Shown here: positions 9,203 through 17,729 of the stretch, in pieces
Layout of the letters: every line of letters starts with the position of its first letter
How positions within the stretch are numbered: position 1 is the stretch's first letter
From: Clostridiales bacterium
GTDB lineage: Bacteria; Bacillota; Clostridia; Christensenellales; Aristaeellaceae
Assembly (NCBI GenBank): GCA_019420065.1
Contig: JAHZHX010000010.1
Span: forward strand, 1 to 41,009
DNA length: 41,009 nt
Reading direction: 5' to 3'
The notes under the pieces: generated by a model
Told to the model about the DNA's origin: nothing
What the model saw: only the letters and a program-made list of their open reading frames with translations
Databases searched by the model: none
Position numbers and translations under genes: made by a program

Positions 9203-9533
9203 TGCAAGCGCGGCTGTGCGCGGCCTGCTGGGACTGGCGCAGCGCGCCGGCAAATTGCAGACAGGCGCGGATATGGCGCTGTCCGCACTGCGCTCCGGCA
9301 AAGCGCGGTTGGCGCTTGTGGATTGTGACGCATCTGAAAACACCGTGAAAAAAGCAACCGATGCATGCATATACTATCATGTACCGCTGTTTTTCCTGGA
9401 AAGCGGGATGCTGGGCATGGCCTGCGGCCGGGAAGGGCGGATGATCGGCGTGCTGACGGACAAGGGATTTGCCGAAAAAATTTTGTCGCTTACCGCGGGG
9501 CAGAATAGCGACTGCGCCGCATTACATAAGTAA
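9195..9533 (+). CDS. YlxQ, L7Ae-type ribosomal protein family
   Basis: 112-residue L7Ae/L30e-fold protein, a family that binds kink-turn RNA. The motif VRGLLGLAQRAGKLQTGAD is at the N-terminus, followed by KARLALVDCDASENTVKK and CIYYHVPLFF, as in other L7Ae-like proteins between rnpM and infB. The start is ATG 9195, which has AAGGAAG 7 bases upstream and overlaps the end of rnpM. The same frame stays open upstream to 9048, but that part covers rnpM and looks like a shadow. The precise RNA partner is unknown. Confidence 0.88.
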   Translation: MNDASAAVRGLLGLAQRAGKLQTGADMALSALRSGKARLALVDCDASENTVKKATDACIYYHVPLFFLESGMLGMACGREGRMIGVLTDKGFAEKILSLTAGQNSDCAALHK

Positions 9534-9570
9534 AATCAAAGCAAGCGAAATGCGGGGGTGCAAGCGTCGA

Positions 9571-12333
9571 ATGACGAAGGTTAAGCTGAAGGAAGCCACC
9601 AAGGAACTCAATCAGAAAGCGGGCGCGATTCTGGAGGAATCCGCGCGGATCCGGCGTAACGCCGAAGCGCTGCTGCAATCCATGCAGAAGCAGCGTGCGC
9701 AGAAGCAGCGCGAGGAAGAGGAAGCGAGGAAGCGCCTGCAGGCTGAGCAGCATACCAAGGCATGGACGATGCCCGATGAAGAGGAGCATGCTGCGCCTGT
9801 ACCGGCGCCTGCCGAGGTGAAGCCTGCGGCGGAGACGCCCCCTGCGCCTGAAAAGGCTGCCGCCGCGCCTGCTGCTGCGGCGGAAAAGAAAGAGGAAGCG
9901 CCCAAAGCGGAGCTTCCTGAAAAAAAGGAAAAGGAAGAGGAAAAGCCCGCCGCGGCGCCTGCGCCCCGTGTGACGCCCGCGCCGCGCGTGCTGCCGCCGC
10001 GTCCGGGTCAGACGCCGCGTCCCGGCGCGCAGGGAGCGCGTCCCGCCGGTCAGGGGAATTATCCCCCGCGTCCGGGTCAAGCGCCGCGTCCCGGCGTACC
10101 GGGAGCGCGTCCCGCCGGTCAGGGGAATTATCCCCCGCGCCAGCCGGGCAGCTTTACGCCGCGTCCCGGCGTACCGGGAGCGCGTCCTGCCGGTCAGGGC
10201 AATTATCCGCCGCGTCAGCCGGGTGGCTTTGCGCCGCGTCCCGGCGTGCAGGGAGCGCGTCCTGCCGGCGGTCAGGGGAGCTATGGGCAGCATAGCGGCG
10301 CGCCGCGCCCCGGCATGGGGCAGCGTCCGCCGCAGCGCAATGCATCCCGCGGGCCGGAGCTGACGCCTGTTATAGAAAAAGAGCGCGTCAGCAATTATGA
10401 TCCGAACAAGAAACAGTATATCCGTCAGCATGATCCGGAGCGTGTAGCCAAGTCCCGCAAGCAGCTGGCCAAGGAGCATGCCAACTATAACGGCGGCCTG
10501 GACGATGAAGTGGTGCGCGGCGGCAAGCGTGCGCGCGCGGCCAAAAAGCCTTCCGCGCAGCAGATGATGGCGCCTATCCATATTGACAAGGCCTACATGA
10601 CGGCTGAAACCATCACGGTGAAGGATCTGACGGAGCGTATTGGCAAACCGGCTGGCGAAATTCTTAAAAAGCTGATTTTGCTGGGCATCATGGCCAACAT
10701 CAACAGCGAATTGGATTTTGATACGGCTTCTCTGGTTTGCAGTGAGTTCGACGTTGCGCTGGAGATGAAGCTTGACCGCACGGCGGAGGACGCTCTGGCG
10801 GAGGAGAACGTGGAGGACAAGGAAGAGGACCTCAAACCCCGTCCGCCCGTTATCACCATCATGGGCCACGTTGACCACGGCAAGACTTCGCTGCTGGACT
10901 ATATCCGCAAGTCCCATGTGACCGCCGGCGAGGCGGGCGGTATTACGCAGCATATCGGCGCGTATACCGTCAATATGAACGGCCGGACGATCACCTTCCT
11001 GGATACCCCGGGCCATGAGGCGTTCACCGCCATGCGTGCCCGCGGTACGCAGGCCACGGACATTGCCGTGCTGGTGGTAGCGGCGGATGACGGCGTAATG
11101 CCGCAGACCGTTGAATCCATCAACCATGCGCGCGCGGCGAACGTACCTATTGTGGTTGCCATCAATAAGATAGACAAAGAGGGCGCCAATCCCGACCGCG
11201 TGAAGCAGGATCTGACTGCTTATAATCTGGTTCCCGAAGAGTGGGGCGGCGAAACCATCATGGCTCCCGTCAGCGCCGCAACGGGCGAAGGCGTGGACGA
11301 GCTGCTGGAAATGATTCTTTTGCAGGCGGACATGCTGCAGCTGCGCGCCAATCCCGACCGTATGGCCCGCGGCGTAATTATCGAAGCCAAGCTGGACAAG
11401 AACCGCGGCCCGCTGGCGACCGTGCTGCTCAAAAACGGCACCCTGCATGTGGGCGATAACATCGTGGCGGGCATGGCCTTTGGCCGCGTGCGCGCGCTGG
11501 TCAATGACCGCGGCGAACGCGTGAAGGAGGCAGGCCCCTCCATGCCGGTGGAAATTGCCGGCTTTACCGAGGTGCCGGAGGCGGGCGACGATATGATGGC
11601 TGTGGCGGATGACCGCCTGAGCCGTCAGGTGGCCACGGAGCGCCGCGAGAAGCTGCGCGCTGCCCGTACCGCCACGACGAATGTGTCGCTCGATAATCTG
11701 TTTGACAACATCAACGCCGGCAAGCTCAAGACGCTGAATCTGGTTGTCAAGGCAGACGTACAGGGCTCGGTGGAGGCGGTCAAGCAGGCGCTGGTCAAGC
11801 TGTCCAACGACGAGGTGAAGGTGCATATCCTGCACAGCGCGGTGGGCGCGATCACCAAGGATGACGTGAACCTGGCTTCGGCTTTCGGCGCGATCATCAT
11901 TGGCTTCAATATCCGTCCGGATGCCGGCGCGCGCGACGCTGCCGCCAAGGAAGGCGTGGATGTACGTCTGTACCGTATTATTTACCAGGCAATCGAGGAT
12001 ATTGAGGCTGCCATGAAGGGCATGCTGGCGCCCAAATACCGCGAAGAGATTATCGGCCATGCCGAGGTGCGCAGCGTGTTCCGCGTGACGGGCGTTGGCA
12101 CGGTAGCCGGCGGATATGTGCTTGACGGCCGCTTGCAGCGCAATGCTTCCGTGCGTTTGGTGCGCGATAACGTGATCGTCTTTGACGGCAAGCTGTCCTC
12201 GCTGCGTCGTTTCAAGGACGATGTGAAGGAAGTCAATGCCGGTTATGAGTGCGGCATCGGTTTGGAAAACTATAACGATATTAAAGAAAACGATGAGATT
12301 GAATGCTACATTCAGCAGGAGATCGAGCGCTGA
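9571..12333 (+). CDS. infB: Translation initiation factor IF-2
   Basis: GTPase that brings initiator tRNA to the ribosome. The 920-residue protein has a long variable N-terminal region: a Lys/Glu-rich helix, an Ala/Pro/Glu-rich stretch, then four tandem Pro/Arg/Gly-rich repeats (10018-10305). Next come an IF2N domain (~345-395) and the GTPase domain with GHVDHGKT (~431), DTPGHEAF (~477) and NKID (~530), followed by domains II-IV ending in ENYNDIKENDEIECY. I start it at ATG 9571 because GGGGGTG lies 10 bases upstream and the protein then begins MTKVKLKEATKEL. In-frame ATG 9550 and TTG 9469 would overlap or nearly touch ylxQ and lack a ribosome site. Rearward neighbours are the usual ones. Confidence 0.96.
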   Translation: MTKVKLKEATKELNQKAGAILEESARIRRNAEALLQSMQKQRAQKQREEEEARKRLQAEQHTKAWTMPDEEEHAAPVPAPAEVKPAAETPPAPEKAAAAPAAAAEKKEEAPKAELPEKKEKEEEKPAAAPAPRVTPAPRVLPPRPGQTPRPGAQGARPAGQGNYPPRPGQAPRPGVPGARPAGQGNYPPRQPGSFTPRPGVPGARPAGQGNYPPRQPGGFAPRPGVQGARPAGGQGSYGQHSGAPRPGMGQRPPQRNASRGPELTPVIEKERVSNYDPNKKQYIRQHDPERVAKSRKQLAKEHANYNGGLDDEVVRGGKRARAAKKPSAQQMMAPIHIDKAYMTAETITVKDLTERIGKPAGEILKKLILLGIMANINSELDFDTASLVCSEFDVALEMKLDRTAEDALAEENVEDKEEDLKPRPPVITIMGHVDHGKTSLLDYIRKSHVTAGEAGGITQHIGAYTVNMNGRTITFLDTPGHEAFTAMRARGTQATDIAVLVVAADDGVMPQTVESINHARAANVPIVVAINKIDKEGANPDRVKQDLTAYNLVPEEWGGETIMAPVSAATGEGVDELLEMILLQADMLQLRANPDRMARGVIIEAKLDKNRGPLATVLLKNGTLHVGDNIVAGMAFGRVRALVNDRGERVKEAGPSMPVEIAGFTEVPEAGDDMMAVADDRLSRQVATERREKLRAARTATTNVSLDNLFDNINAGKLKTLNLVVKADVQGSVEAVKQALVKLSNDEVKVHILHSAVGAITKDDVNLASAFGAIIIGFNIRPDAGARDAAAKEGVDVRLYRIIYQAIEDIEAAMKGMLAPKYREEIIGHAEVRSVFRVTGVGTVAGGYVLDGRLQRNASVRLVRDNVIVFDGKLSSLRRFKDDVKEVNAGYECGIGLENYNDIKENDEIECYIQQEIER
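10018..10305 (+). repeat. Four in-frame tandem repeats in the IF-2 N-terminal region
   Basis: Units begin at 10018, 10087, 10162 and 10237 and are 69-75 bases long. Each encodes a variant of PRPGVPGARPAGQGNYPPR. The second and third copies are nearly identical at DNA level, while the fourth has drifted (GGQGSYGQHSG). Unit length is always a multiple of three, so the reading frame is kept. The segment is Gly/Pro/Arg rich and probably disordered. Confidence 0.9.
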
Positions 12334-12344
12334 GGGAAAAAGCA

Positions 12345-12722
12345 TTGAGCAAGTTTCGCATTGATATGATCTCGGAAGAGATTCGCCGTGAAGCAGATAA
12401 AATTATCCGTGAGGATATGCATGATCCGCGCCTGGGTGGTACCTATTGTATCACCCGGGCCGAGGTCACGCGCGATCTGCGCTATGCCAAAATGTATGTG
12501 AGCATTTTGGAGGATGATAAGGCTGCGGGTGTGATGGCCGCGCTGCAAAGCGGCGCGGGTTTTATCCGCCGCGAATTGGGCCGCCGTTTGTCTTTGCGCT
12601 ATACGCCGGAAATGCAGTTTGTGCACGATCAGAATATTGCCTACGGCGTGCACGTTGCTTCCATTCTGCGCGATATTGTGCCTGGCGAGCCTGCCGATAC
12701 GGCTGAACAGGACAATGTATAA
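12345..12722 (+). CDS. rbfA: 30S ribosome-binding factor RbfA
   Basis: Small ribosome assembly and cold-shock factor. The 125 residues show the KH-like RbfA signature: EEIRREADKIIREDMHDPRL, then TRAEVTRDLRYAKMYVSILED and RRELGRRLSLRYTPEMQF. TTG at 12345 is chosen because GAGGG ends 8 bases before it and the product then begins MSKFRIDMISEE like homologues; ATG 12303 in the same frame lies inside infB. It overlaps nrnA by 8 bases. Confidence 0.93.
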   Translation: MSKFRIDMISEEIRREADKIIREDMHDPRLGGTYCITRAEVTRDLRYAKMYVSILEDDKAAGVMAALQSGAGFIRRELGRRLSLRYTPEMQFVHDQNIAYGVHVASILRDIVPGEPADTAEQDNV

Positions 12723-13677
12723 TAATGAAATGTTGTCCGCGCTGAAAAACGCGGACAATTTTATGATATGCACGCATATCAACCCGGATGGGGATGCAAT
12801 AGGAGCGCTGCTTTCTGTTGGACGGCTGCTTCGTAAGATGGGTAAAAGAGCGGCGCTGCTGAGCCCCGACGGCGTACCGGAAACGATGAAATGGCTGCCC
12901 GATGTTCAGTTGATCCAGTCGCCGGACGAGATTGCCGGACAGCGGTTTGAAGCGGCCCTGGCTGTTGATGTTCCTACGGGAAAGCGGATGGGAAGCGCCT
13001 GGAATGTATTCAAGGAGTGCCCGGTACGCTTTGTAATAGACCATCATCCCGCCGAAGGGATTGACGCACAATATGCTTTGATCGATCCGGAAGCTGCGGC
13101 CACGGGCGAATTGATCGTGGCATTGTGGGAAGAGCTGGGAATGCGACTGGATGCTGACGCGGCTATCCAGCTATACTGTGCGCTGCAAACGGACAGCGGC
13201 AATTTTTGTTATTCTTCTGTGCGCGCCTATACGTTTGCCTGCATGGAAAAACTGATGAAAGCAGGGTTGGATCTTGCCGGGACGGCGAACAGGCTATTTT
13301 TGACCAGATCGCGCGCGCATACCGCCGTGCTGGGAAAAGCTTTGACCTCTATGGAGTATTTTGCTGGTGGTCAGGCTGCCTGCATGCATTTGACGGAGCA
13401 GGATAAGGCGGCGTGCGGTGCGCGGGATGGCGATCTGCACGGGATTGTGAACTATGCGCTGCAGCAGGAAGGCATTCGCATGTGTTTTATGGCGGATGAG
13501 AGCGAGCAGGGCTGGAGAGTCAGTCTGCGCGCGCTGCCGGGCGGTGATGCGGCAAAAATTGCCGCCCAGTTTGGCGGCGGCGGGCACATGCTGGCGGCAG
13601 GCTGCGTGATTACGGGCGATTACGAGGCAGTCCGGCAGGCGCTGAAGAAGGCCATAGAGGAAGTTTTGCTGACATGA
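12715..13677 (+). CDS. nrnA: DHH family phosphoesterase, NrnA-type oligoribonuclease / pAp phosphatase
   Basis: Degrades very short oligonucleotides and dephosphorylates pAp in characterised relatives. The 320 residues contain the DHH domain with THINPDGDAIGA near residue 20, the VIDHHP motif at ~105, and the DHHA1 domain ending in FGGGGHMLAAGC (~285). The ATG at 12715 overlaps the rbfA end; ATG 12730 is an alternative start. The position between rbfA and truB is the standard one in Bacillota. Which substrate dominates here cannot be read from the sequence. Confidence 0.9.
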   Translation: MYNNEMLSALKNADNFMICTHINPDGDAIGALLSVGRLLRKMGKRAALLSPDGVPETMKWLPDVQLIQSPDEIAGQRFEAALAVDVPTGKRMGSAWNVFKECPVRFVIDHHPAEGIDAQYALIDPEAAATGELIVALWEELGMRLDADAAIQLYCALQTDSGNFCYSSVRAYTFACMEKLMKAGLDLAGTANRLFLTRSRAHTAVLGKALTSMEYFAGGQAACMHLTEQDKAACGARDGDLHGIVNYALQQEGIRMCFMADESEQGWRVSLRALPGGDAAKIAAQFGGGGHMLAAGCVITGDYEAVRQALKKAIEEVLLT

Positions 13678-14579
13678 CAGATGGATTTATCAATGTGCTT
13701 AAGCCGCCGGGAATGTCATCGGGCGCGGTTGTGGGCCTGGTCAAGCGTGTGAGCGGTCAGAAGGTTGGCCATGCAGGCACGCTGGATCCCGAGGCCGCAG
13801 GCGTGCTGCCGGTGATGGTTGGACGCGCGACGCGTTTGTTTGATTTTCTGGTGGAAAAGCGCAAAACCTATTTGGCCGAAGCGGCGTTTGGCACGGAAAC
13901 GGATACGCAGGATGCGCAGGGAAAGGCGATTGCGCATGGCGAGAATTATCCGTCCTTGGCGCGGATCCGGGAAGTGCTGCCAGCCTTTGCGGGGGAGATC
14001 CTTCAGCGGCCGCCCATGTATTCCGCGCTGAAAAAGGATGGTCAGCCCCTGTATAAGCTGGCGCGAAAAGGGGAAGCGGCCGATATTCCGGCGCGGCCGG
14101 TATGGATCGAAAGCATCGATGCGCTGTGCGAAACGCCGCGTCATGGCTGCATAATACGGGTCGTTTGCGGCCGCGGCACCTATATCCGCACGCTGTGCCG
14201 CGATATCGGGCAGGCGCTCCATTGCCCTGCGCACATGCGTTTTTTGCTGCGGGAGCAGACGGGCGCGTTCGATTTAAGCACGGCGGTTACGATTGAAGAG
14301 CTGAAGCGGACGGCAGAAACGGGGGAGCTGCCGCGTTATATTCTGCCGCTGGATTATCCGCTGGCGCATCTGGCGCGCTATGATGTGCCGCAGCGGTTAA
14401 TCAGGCTGTGCGAGAACGGTGTGGCGCTGCGCGCAAACGAGTGGCCGGGCGCCGTGCCGCCGGGCGGGCATATACGCTTATATGCAAACGGGACATTTTT
14501 GGGTATTTCGCGGGCGGAAGCGGATGGAACGCTTGTGCCGCGCGTTGTGCTGAATAAGCAAGAAGGAAGTACGATATGA
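13674..14579 (+). CDS. truB: tRNA pseudouridine(55) synthase TruB
   Basis: Makes pseudouridine 55 in the T-loop of tRNAs. The catalytic aspartate is D38 in GHAGTLDPEAAGVLP; KRKTYLAEAAFG, RPPMYSALKKDGQPLYKLAR and CGRGTYIRTLCRDIG are the other conserved TruB blocks. 301 residues, with a short C-terminal PUA-like part. It overlaps nrnA with an ATGA junction and the next gene likewise. The riboflavin kinase gene ribF, which often follows truB, is not here; a HAD phosphatase takes its place. Confidence 0.94.
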   Translation: MTDGFINVLKPPGMSSGAVVGLVKRVSGQKVGHAGTLDPEAAGVLPVMVGRATRLFDFLVEKRKTYLAEAAFGTETDTQDAQGKAIAHGENYPSLARIREVLPAFAGEILQRPPMYSALKKDGQPLYKLARKGEAADIPARPVWIESIDALCETPRHGCIIRVVCGRGTYIRTLCRDIGQALHCPAHMRFLLREQTGAFDLSTAVTIEELKRTAETGELPRYILPLDYPLAHLARYDVPQRLIRLCENGVALRANEWPGAVPPGGHIRLYANGTFLGISRAEADGTLVPRVVLNKQEGSTI

Positions 14580-15427
14580 TGAGCGACGCAATCAGAACGC
14601 CGGAGCAGGTCAATGGCATGACGGCTGAGCAGCTGCGTGAGACGCTGCGCGGGATCAAGTGCTTTATGCTTGATATGGACGGCACGTTTTATCTGGGCAA
14701 CCGTATTCTGGAGGGGTCTTTGGACTTTCTGGACGCGGTGGAGGCGACGGGACGCAGCGTGCTGTTTTTGACGAACAATTCATCAAAATCGGCTGATTAC
14801 TATGTGGAAAAGCTCAAGAAAATGAATGTGCGGGCGCCGTTCCTGAATGTGCTCACTTCCGGGCAGGCGGCGGCACGCTACTGCAAGGCCAACTTTGCCG
14901 GCAAAAAGGCTTTCCTGCTGGGCAACCATATTCTGGCTGCCGAGTTTGAGAAGATGGGCGTGCCGGTGGATAACGAGCATCCGGACTATGTGTGCATCGC
15001 CTATGATACCGAGCTGGATTACGCCAAGATGACGGCTGTGTGCGACTGCGTGCGCGCGGGTCTGCCCTATATCGCCACCCATCCGGACTATAACTGCCCC
15101 ACGGAAACGGGCTTTGCTCCGGATATTGGCGCGATCATTGCCTTTATCAAGGCCAGCACCGGGCGCGAGCCAGAGCTGATTATCGGCAAGCCCTATTCCG
15201 GAATTGTGAAGGATGCGCTGATGGTGACCGGCTTGCAGCCTGACGAACTGGCGATGTGCGGCGATCGCCTGTATACCGACATTGCGACGGGCGTGAATTT
15301 TGGCATGACGAGCATTCTGGTCATGAGCGGCGAAACAACCTGGGAAGATCGGGAGAAGAGCGATATCAAGCCGCATCTGACCTTTGACTGTCTGGCTTCC
15401 ATGATCCCATATCTGGAAAAAATCTGA
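14576..15427 (+). CDS. HAD-IIA family hydrolase (NagD-like phosphatase)
   Basis: 283-residue phosphatase of the haloacid dehalogenase superfamily, subclass IIA. Motif I is LDMDGTFYLG with nucleophile D33 and acid/base D35, motif II is FLTNNSS, the conserved lysine is in IIGKPYSG, and motif III is CGDRLYTDI. The large C2 cap lies between about 95 and 200. Relatives dephosphorylate nucleotides or sugar phosphates; the substrate here is unknown. ATG 14576 or 14579 could be used; AAGGAAG fits both. It overlaps the end of truB, so it is the last gene of the operon, and a strong terminator follows. Confidence 0.88.
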   Translation: MMSDAIRTPEQVNGMTAEQLRETLRGIKCFMLDMDGTFYLGNRILEGSLDFLDAVEATGRSVLFLTNNSSKSADYYVEKLKKMNVRAPFLNVLTSGQAAARYCKANFAGKKAFLLGNHILAAEFEKMGVPVDNEHPDYVCIAYDTELDYAKMTAVCDCVRAGLPYIATHPDYNCPTETGFAPDIGAIIAFIKASTGREPELIIGKPYSGIVKDALMVTGLQPDELAMCGDRLYTDIATGVNFGMTSILVMSGETTWEDREKSDIKPHLTFDCLASMIPYLEKI

Positions 15428-15440
15428 AACGGCAAGAAAA

Positions 15441-15485
15441 AGTCCCATGCTCTGGCGTGACGCCGGAACATGGGACTGCTTTTTT
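15441..15485. terminator. Bidirectional rho-independent terminator
   Basis: AGTCCCATG (15441-15449) pairs with CATGGGACT (15469-15477), with an inner GGCG/CGCC pair. On the plus strand it is followed by GCTTTTTTT, and on the minus strand by a T tract as well. It separates the truB/HAD operon from the convergent DUF6054 gene, whose stop codon lies in the T run. Confidence 0.85.
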
Positions 15486-15831
15486 AACGCGCCTGATGCT
15501 TGAAACGCTCTACGGCGTCAATGAATTTATCCAGGAACGCGCCTTCGCCAAAGGTATTGAGTTTAAAGAACATGGCTTGACTGCCGCCGGAGGTAATGGC
15601 GGAAAGATGCACGTTTCCATCACTGCCAAACAGCGTTACATTCAGGCTGACGCGGTTATTGCCCAGATAGCTGTATCGCTCATAAACGCGGGAGACGCAC
15701 TGGATCTCGCCCTCGTAAAAGGTACTGCCGTCCTCATAGCTGGCGCTGATGCTGCCGCCAAGGATGGAAGCGTCCAGGTAGGCCAGCAGATCGCGAAAGC
15801 GGCAGGAAAGATGATCTTCATATTTTGCCAT
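15484..15831 (-). CDS. DUF6054 family protein
   Basis: 115-residue cytoplasmic protein with no signal or membrane segment. The pattern GGSISASYEDGSTFYEGEIQ, VYERYSYLGNNRVSLNVTLFG and AITSGGSQAMFFKLNTFGE matches what I remember of DUF6054, a small family of unknown function in Clostridia. The ribosome site GGAGG is close upstream of its ATG. It lies 14 bases after the CotH-family gene on the same strand, so the two are probably co-transcribed. Function unknown. Confidence 0.75.
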   Translation of the reverse strand: MAKYEDHLSCRFRDLLAYLDASILGGSISASYEDGSTFYEGEIQCVSRVYERYSYLGNNRVSLNVTLFGSDGNVHLSAITSGGSQAMFFKLNTFGEGAFLDKFIDAVERFKHQAR

Positions 15832-15845
15832 GATGTAAGCCTCCG

Positions 15846-17546
15846 TTATTGGTCAAGCCATATGGAATCAAGATAGGCCATGCGCTGCGTGAGGAAGGAT
15901 TGCAGGTATGCGATGTTGGCGGCAAAGTCTGCCCCGGTTTTTACCGGGAATTCGTCCGCGTTAAAGGTGCGCCAACGGCTGAAATTGAGCTGCGCGGCTG
16001 CGGCAAGCTGTTCTGCCCAGACGCTGATGGAGTGCAGATTTCCCGTTTCGGTGGAAGGAGCGCGCAGGCCGAGCAGCACTTCGAGACAGGGGCGGAAGCG
16101 CGCTTGATACGCTTGTTTGACGGCGTCCTGAAAATCGGCGTGCGCGTAAAGCCGGGGAAACCAGTAGTATTTCTTGTAATCGTCCGTGGCGGCATGCAGG
16201 CCGCTTGGATCAGCCAGCGTTTTTTTATAATAGCTGGCGGCATAGTTGCCATAGGCAATATCATAGTCCCATACCGGGCCAAAGTATAGCTTGCCGTCAA
16301 TGGTATCGCTGTCCTTATAAATATAAAAACTGGATTTGTTGGCGTCCACATTTTTGGTAATTTCTTCGATCAGGTATTTGCCTACCAAGGAATCCATGTC
16401 GGCAATGTCACTGTAATGCTTTCCGGTATCGGGATCAACGCCGTCCTCCGCCCAGACAGCGTTTTCAAAAGAATTGACCAGGGCGCTGATATATTCCACC
16501 TGTGCTTTGCTGGCATATTCAGGGGATTTGATCAGCACGCTTTGGCCGTGGGCGGTGACGAAGCCCGAGGAGCTTTCGCCATAGCGTTCATCCAGCTCCA
16601 GCTGCATCAGATAGCCGCCCGTAATATCCTCGGGATTATTGGGGATGGCGCTGTATTTGATCGTACCGCGCTTGTAGCTTTGCGTGCCCTGCTTTTTATA
16701 GCTGCTCAGTTCCTTGTCGTTGACAAGCTCGGTTGCTTTTTCCAGGTCGGTCAGGCTGAGACGGTTTTTGTTTACCTGGATTTTTTCCGTCAGCAGATAG
16801 GTCCCGTAGTAAACGGTGTTGACGTAGACGGAAACAAAGCGGTAATCGGTGGTATGGGGCATGCCCGCGGCGGCGGCCAGCTCCAGGGTCATGGCGTTGC
16901 GCAGCATGGAATTGTCACAGTAGCTGGCAATAAGCAGCCAGGTTTTGCCGCTGGCCATGCCAAGGAGCGGCGCGGAATCGTCCAGCTTGATATGGAAGGA
17001 CTTCTTGTAGGGATAGAAGGAGTAATTGCCGCGCACCCGGATGTAGTCAAAGTCATTTTGATAGGCGAGCACGCCGCTTTTGTCGCGCACGCACAGCGAA
17101 CCGGCCTCTTTGTTCTTTTTGCTTTTGGATATGCTGGCGATATTGCCCGACTTTGTTTTGATATAGACGGACGAAACGTTTTCGGCCTGCATCACAATGA
17201 CGTTATAGCTGTTGCCGCCGTTTTTAATGGTGACCGTTTGGCCGGGCACGAAAACGTTGGTAACGTCGCCGCTGGCGATCGTTTGCCCGTCAACGGTAAA
17301 GGAAGAAACACCCGTGAAAGAAACGCGCAGGTTGCCGCTGTCTATCCCGGCGGGAAGATAGAGATAGCGATTGGTATCGCCGCGCGCAAACCACTGGATC
17401 GCGTCGGGCGGCAGCTTGCCGTCGGCGGGCAATTCGGCGTTCCCATCCCAGACATAGAGGCGGTTGATTTCCCGAGCCTGGGCGCAGAGCGGAAGCAAAA
17501 GCAGCAAAAAGCATAATAGTGATAGCGTAAGCAGTCGCCGGCGCAT
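15846..17546 (-). CDS. Secreted CotH-family protein (protein-kinase-like)
   Basis: 566-residue exported protein. The start at 17546 gives a clean signal peptide (MRRR, then a Leu-rich core ending at CAQA) and has GGAGG 7 bases upstream; longer in-frame starts up to 17633 lack this. Residues ~30-140 look like an Ig-like surface domain. The CotH domain (~150-500) shows RVRGNYSFYPYKKSFHIKL, LIASYCDNSMLRNAM, YGTYLLTEKIQVNKNRL and FGPVWDYDIAYGN; the last carries the acidic residues expected to bind metal/ATP. CotH of Bacillus phosphorylates spore coat proteins, but many relatives in gut Clostridia are surface proteins without proven substrate. Transcribed with the DUF6054 gene. Confidence 0.85.
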   Translation of the reverse strand: MRRRLLTLSLLCFLLLLLPLCAQAREINRLYVWDGNAELPADGKLPPDAIQWFARGDTNRYLYLPAGIDSGNLRVSFTGVSSFTVDGQTIASGDVTNVFVPGQTVTIKNGGNSYNVIVMQAENVSSVYIKTKSGNIASISKSKKNKEAGSLCVRDKSGVLAYQNDFDYIRVRGNYSFYPYKKSFHIKLDDSAPLLGMASGKTWLLIASYCDNSMLRNAMTLELAAAAGMPHTTDYRFVSVYVNTVYYGTYLLTEKIQVNKNRLSLTDLEKATELVNDKELSSYKKQGTQSYKRGTIKYSAIPNNPEDITGGYLMQLELDERYGESSSGFVTAHGQSVLIKSPEYASKAQVEYISALVNSFENAVWAEDGVDPDTGKHYSDIADMDSLVGKYLIEEITKNVDANKSSFYIYKDSDTIDGKLYFGPVWDYDIAYGNYAASYYKKTLADPSGLHAATDDYKKYYWFPRLYAHADFQDAVKQAYQARFRPCLEVLLGLRAPSTETGNLHSISVWAEQLAAAAQLNFSRWRTFNADEFPVKTGADFAANIAYLQSFLTQRMAYLDSIWLDQ

Positions 17547-17581
17547 GAAATGTCCTCCGAAGCGTTGTATTTTCATGATCC

Positions 17582-17611
17582 AGTATAGCATATTCTGCCG
17601 TCGGATAACAA
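17582..17611 (-). promoter_or_regulatory. Promoter of the CotH/DUF6054 pair
   Basis: Reading the minus strand, TTGTTA (17611-17606) is followed after 18 bases by TATACT (17587-17582), which is preceded by TGC, an extended -10. It lies about 40 bases ahead of the CotH start codon. Confidence 0.6.
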
Positions 17612-17662
17612 GAAAACATATTGTAAATTTCACGCAGGCAGGATAGTGACCAGATAGGCCAT

Positions 17663-17691
17663 TTGAGTTCGCACCTATCCTGTGGTATAAT
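17663..17691 (+). promoter_or_regulatory. Promoter of glgP
   Basis: TTGAGT (17663-17668), 17-base spacer, TATAAT (17686-17691). The start codon of glgP is 38 bases further down, with GGAGGG in between. It is divergent from the CotH promoter. Confidence 0.75.
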
Positions 17692-17729
17692 AAGACGATT
17701 GTATTCTATAAATCTGGAGGGCGAATGGT

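Noticed and set aside
10018..10305. Regular repeats as a possible CRISPR array
   Set aside because: Units are contiguous, in-frame coding repeats of infB without unique spacers.
9490..12345. Long open frame on the minus strand opposite infB
   Set aside because: Low-complexity Arg/His/Leu-rich shadow of the infB frame; no family features.
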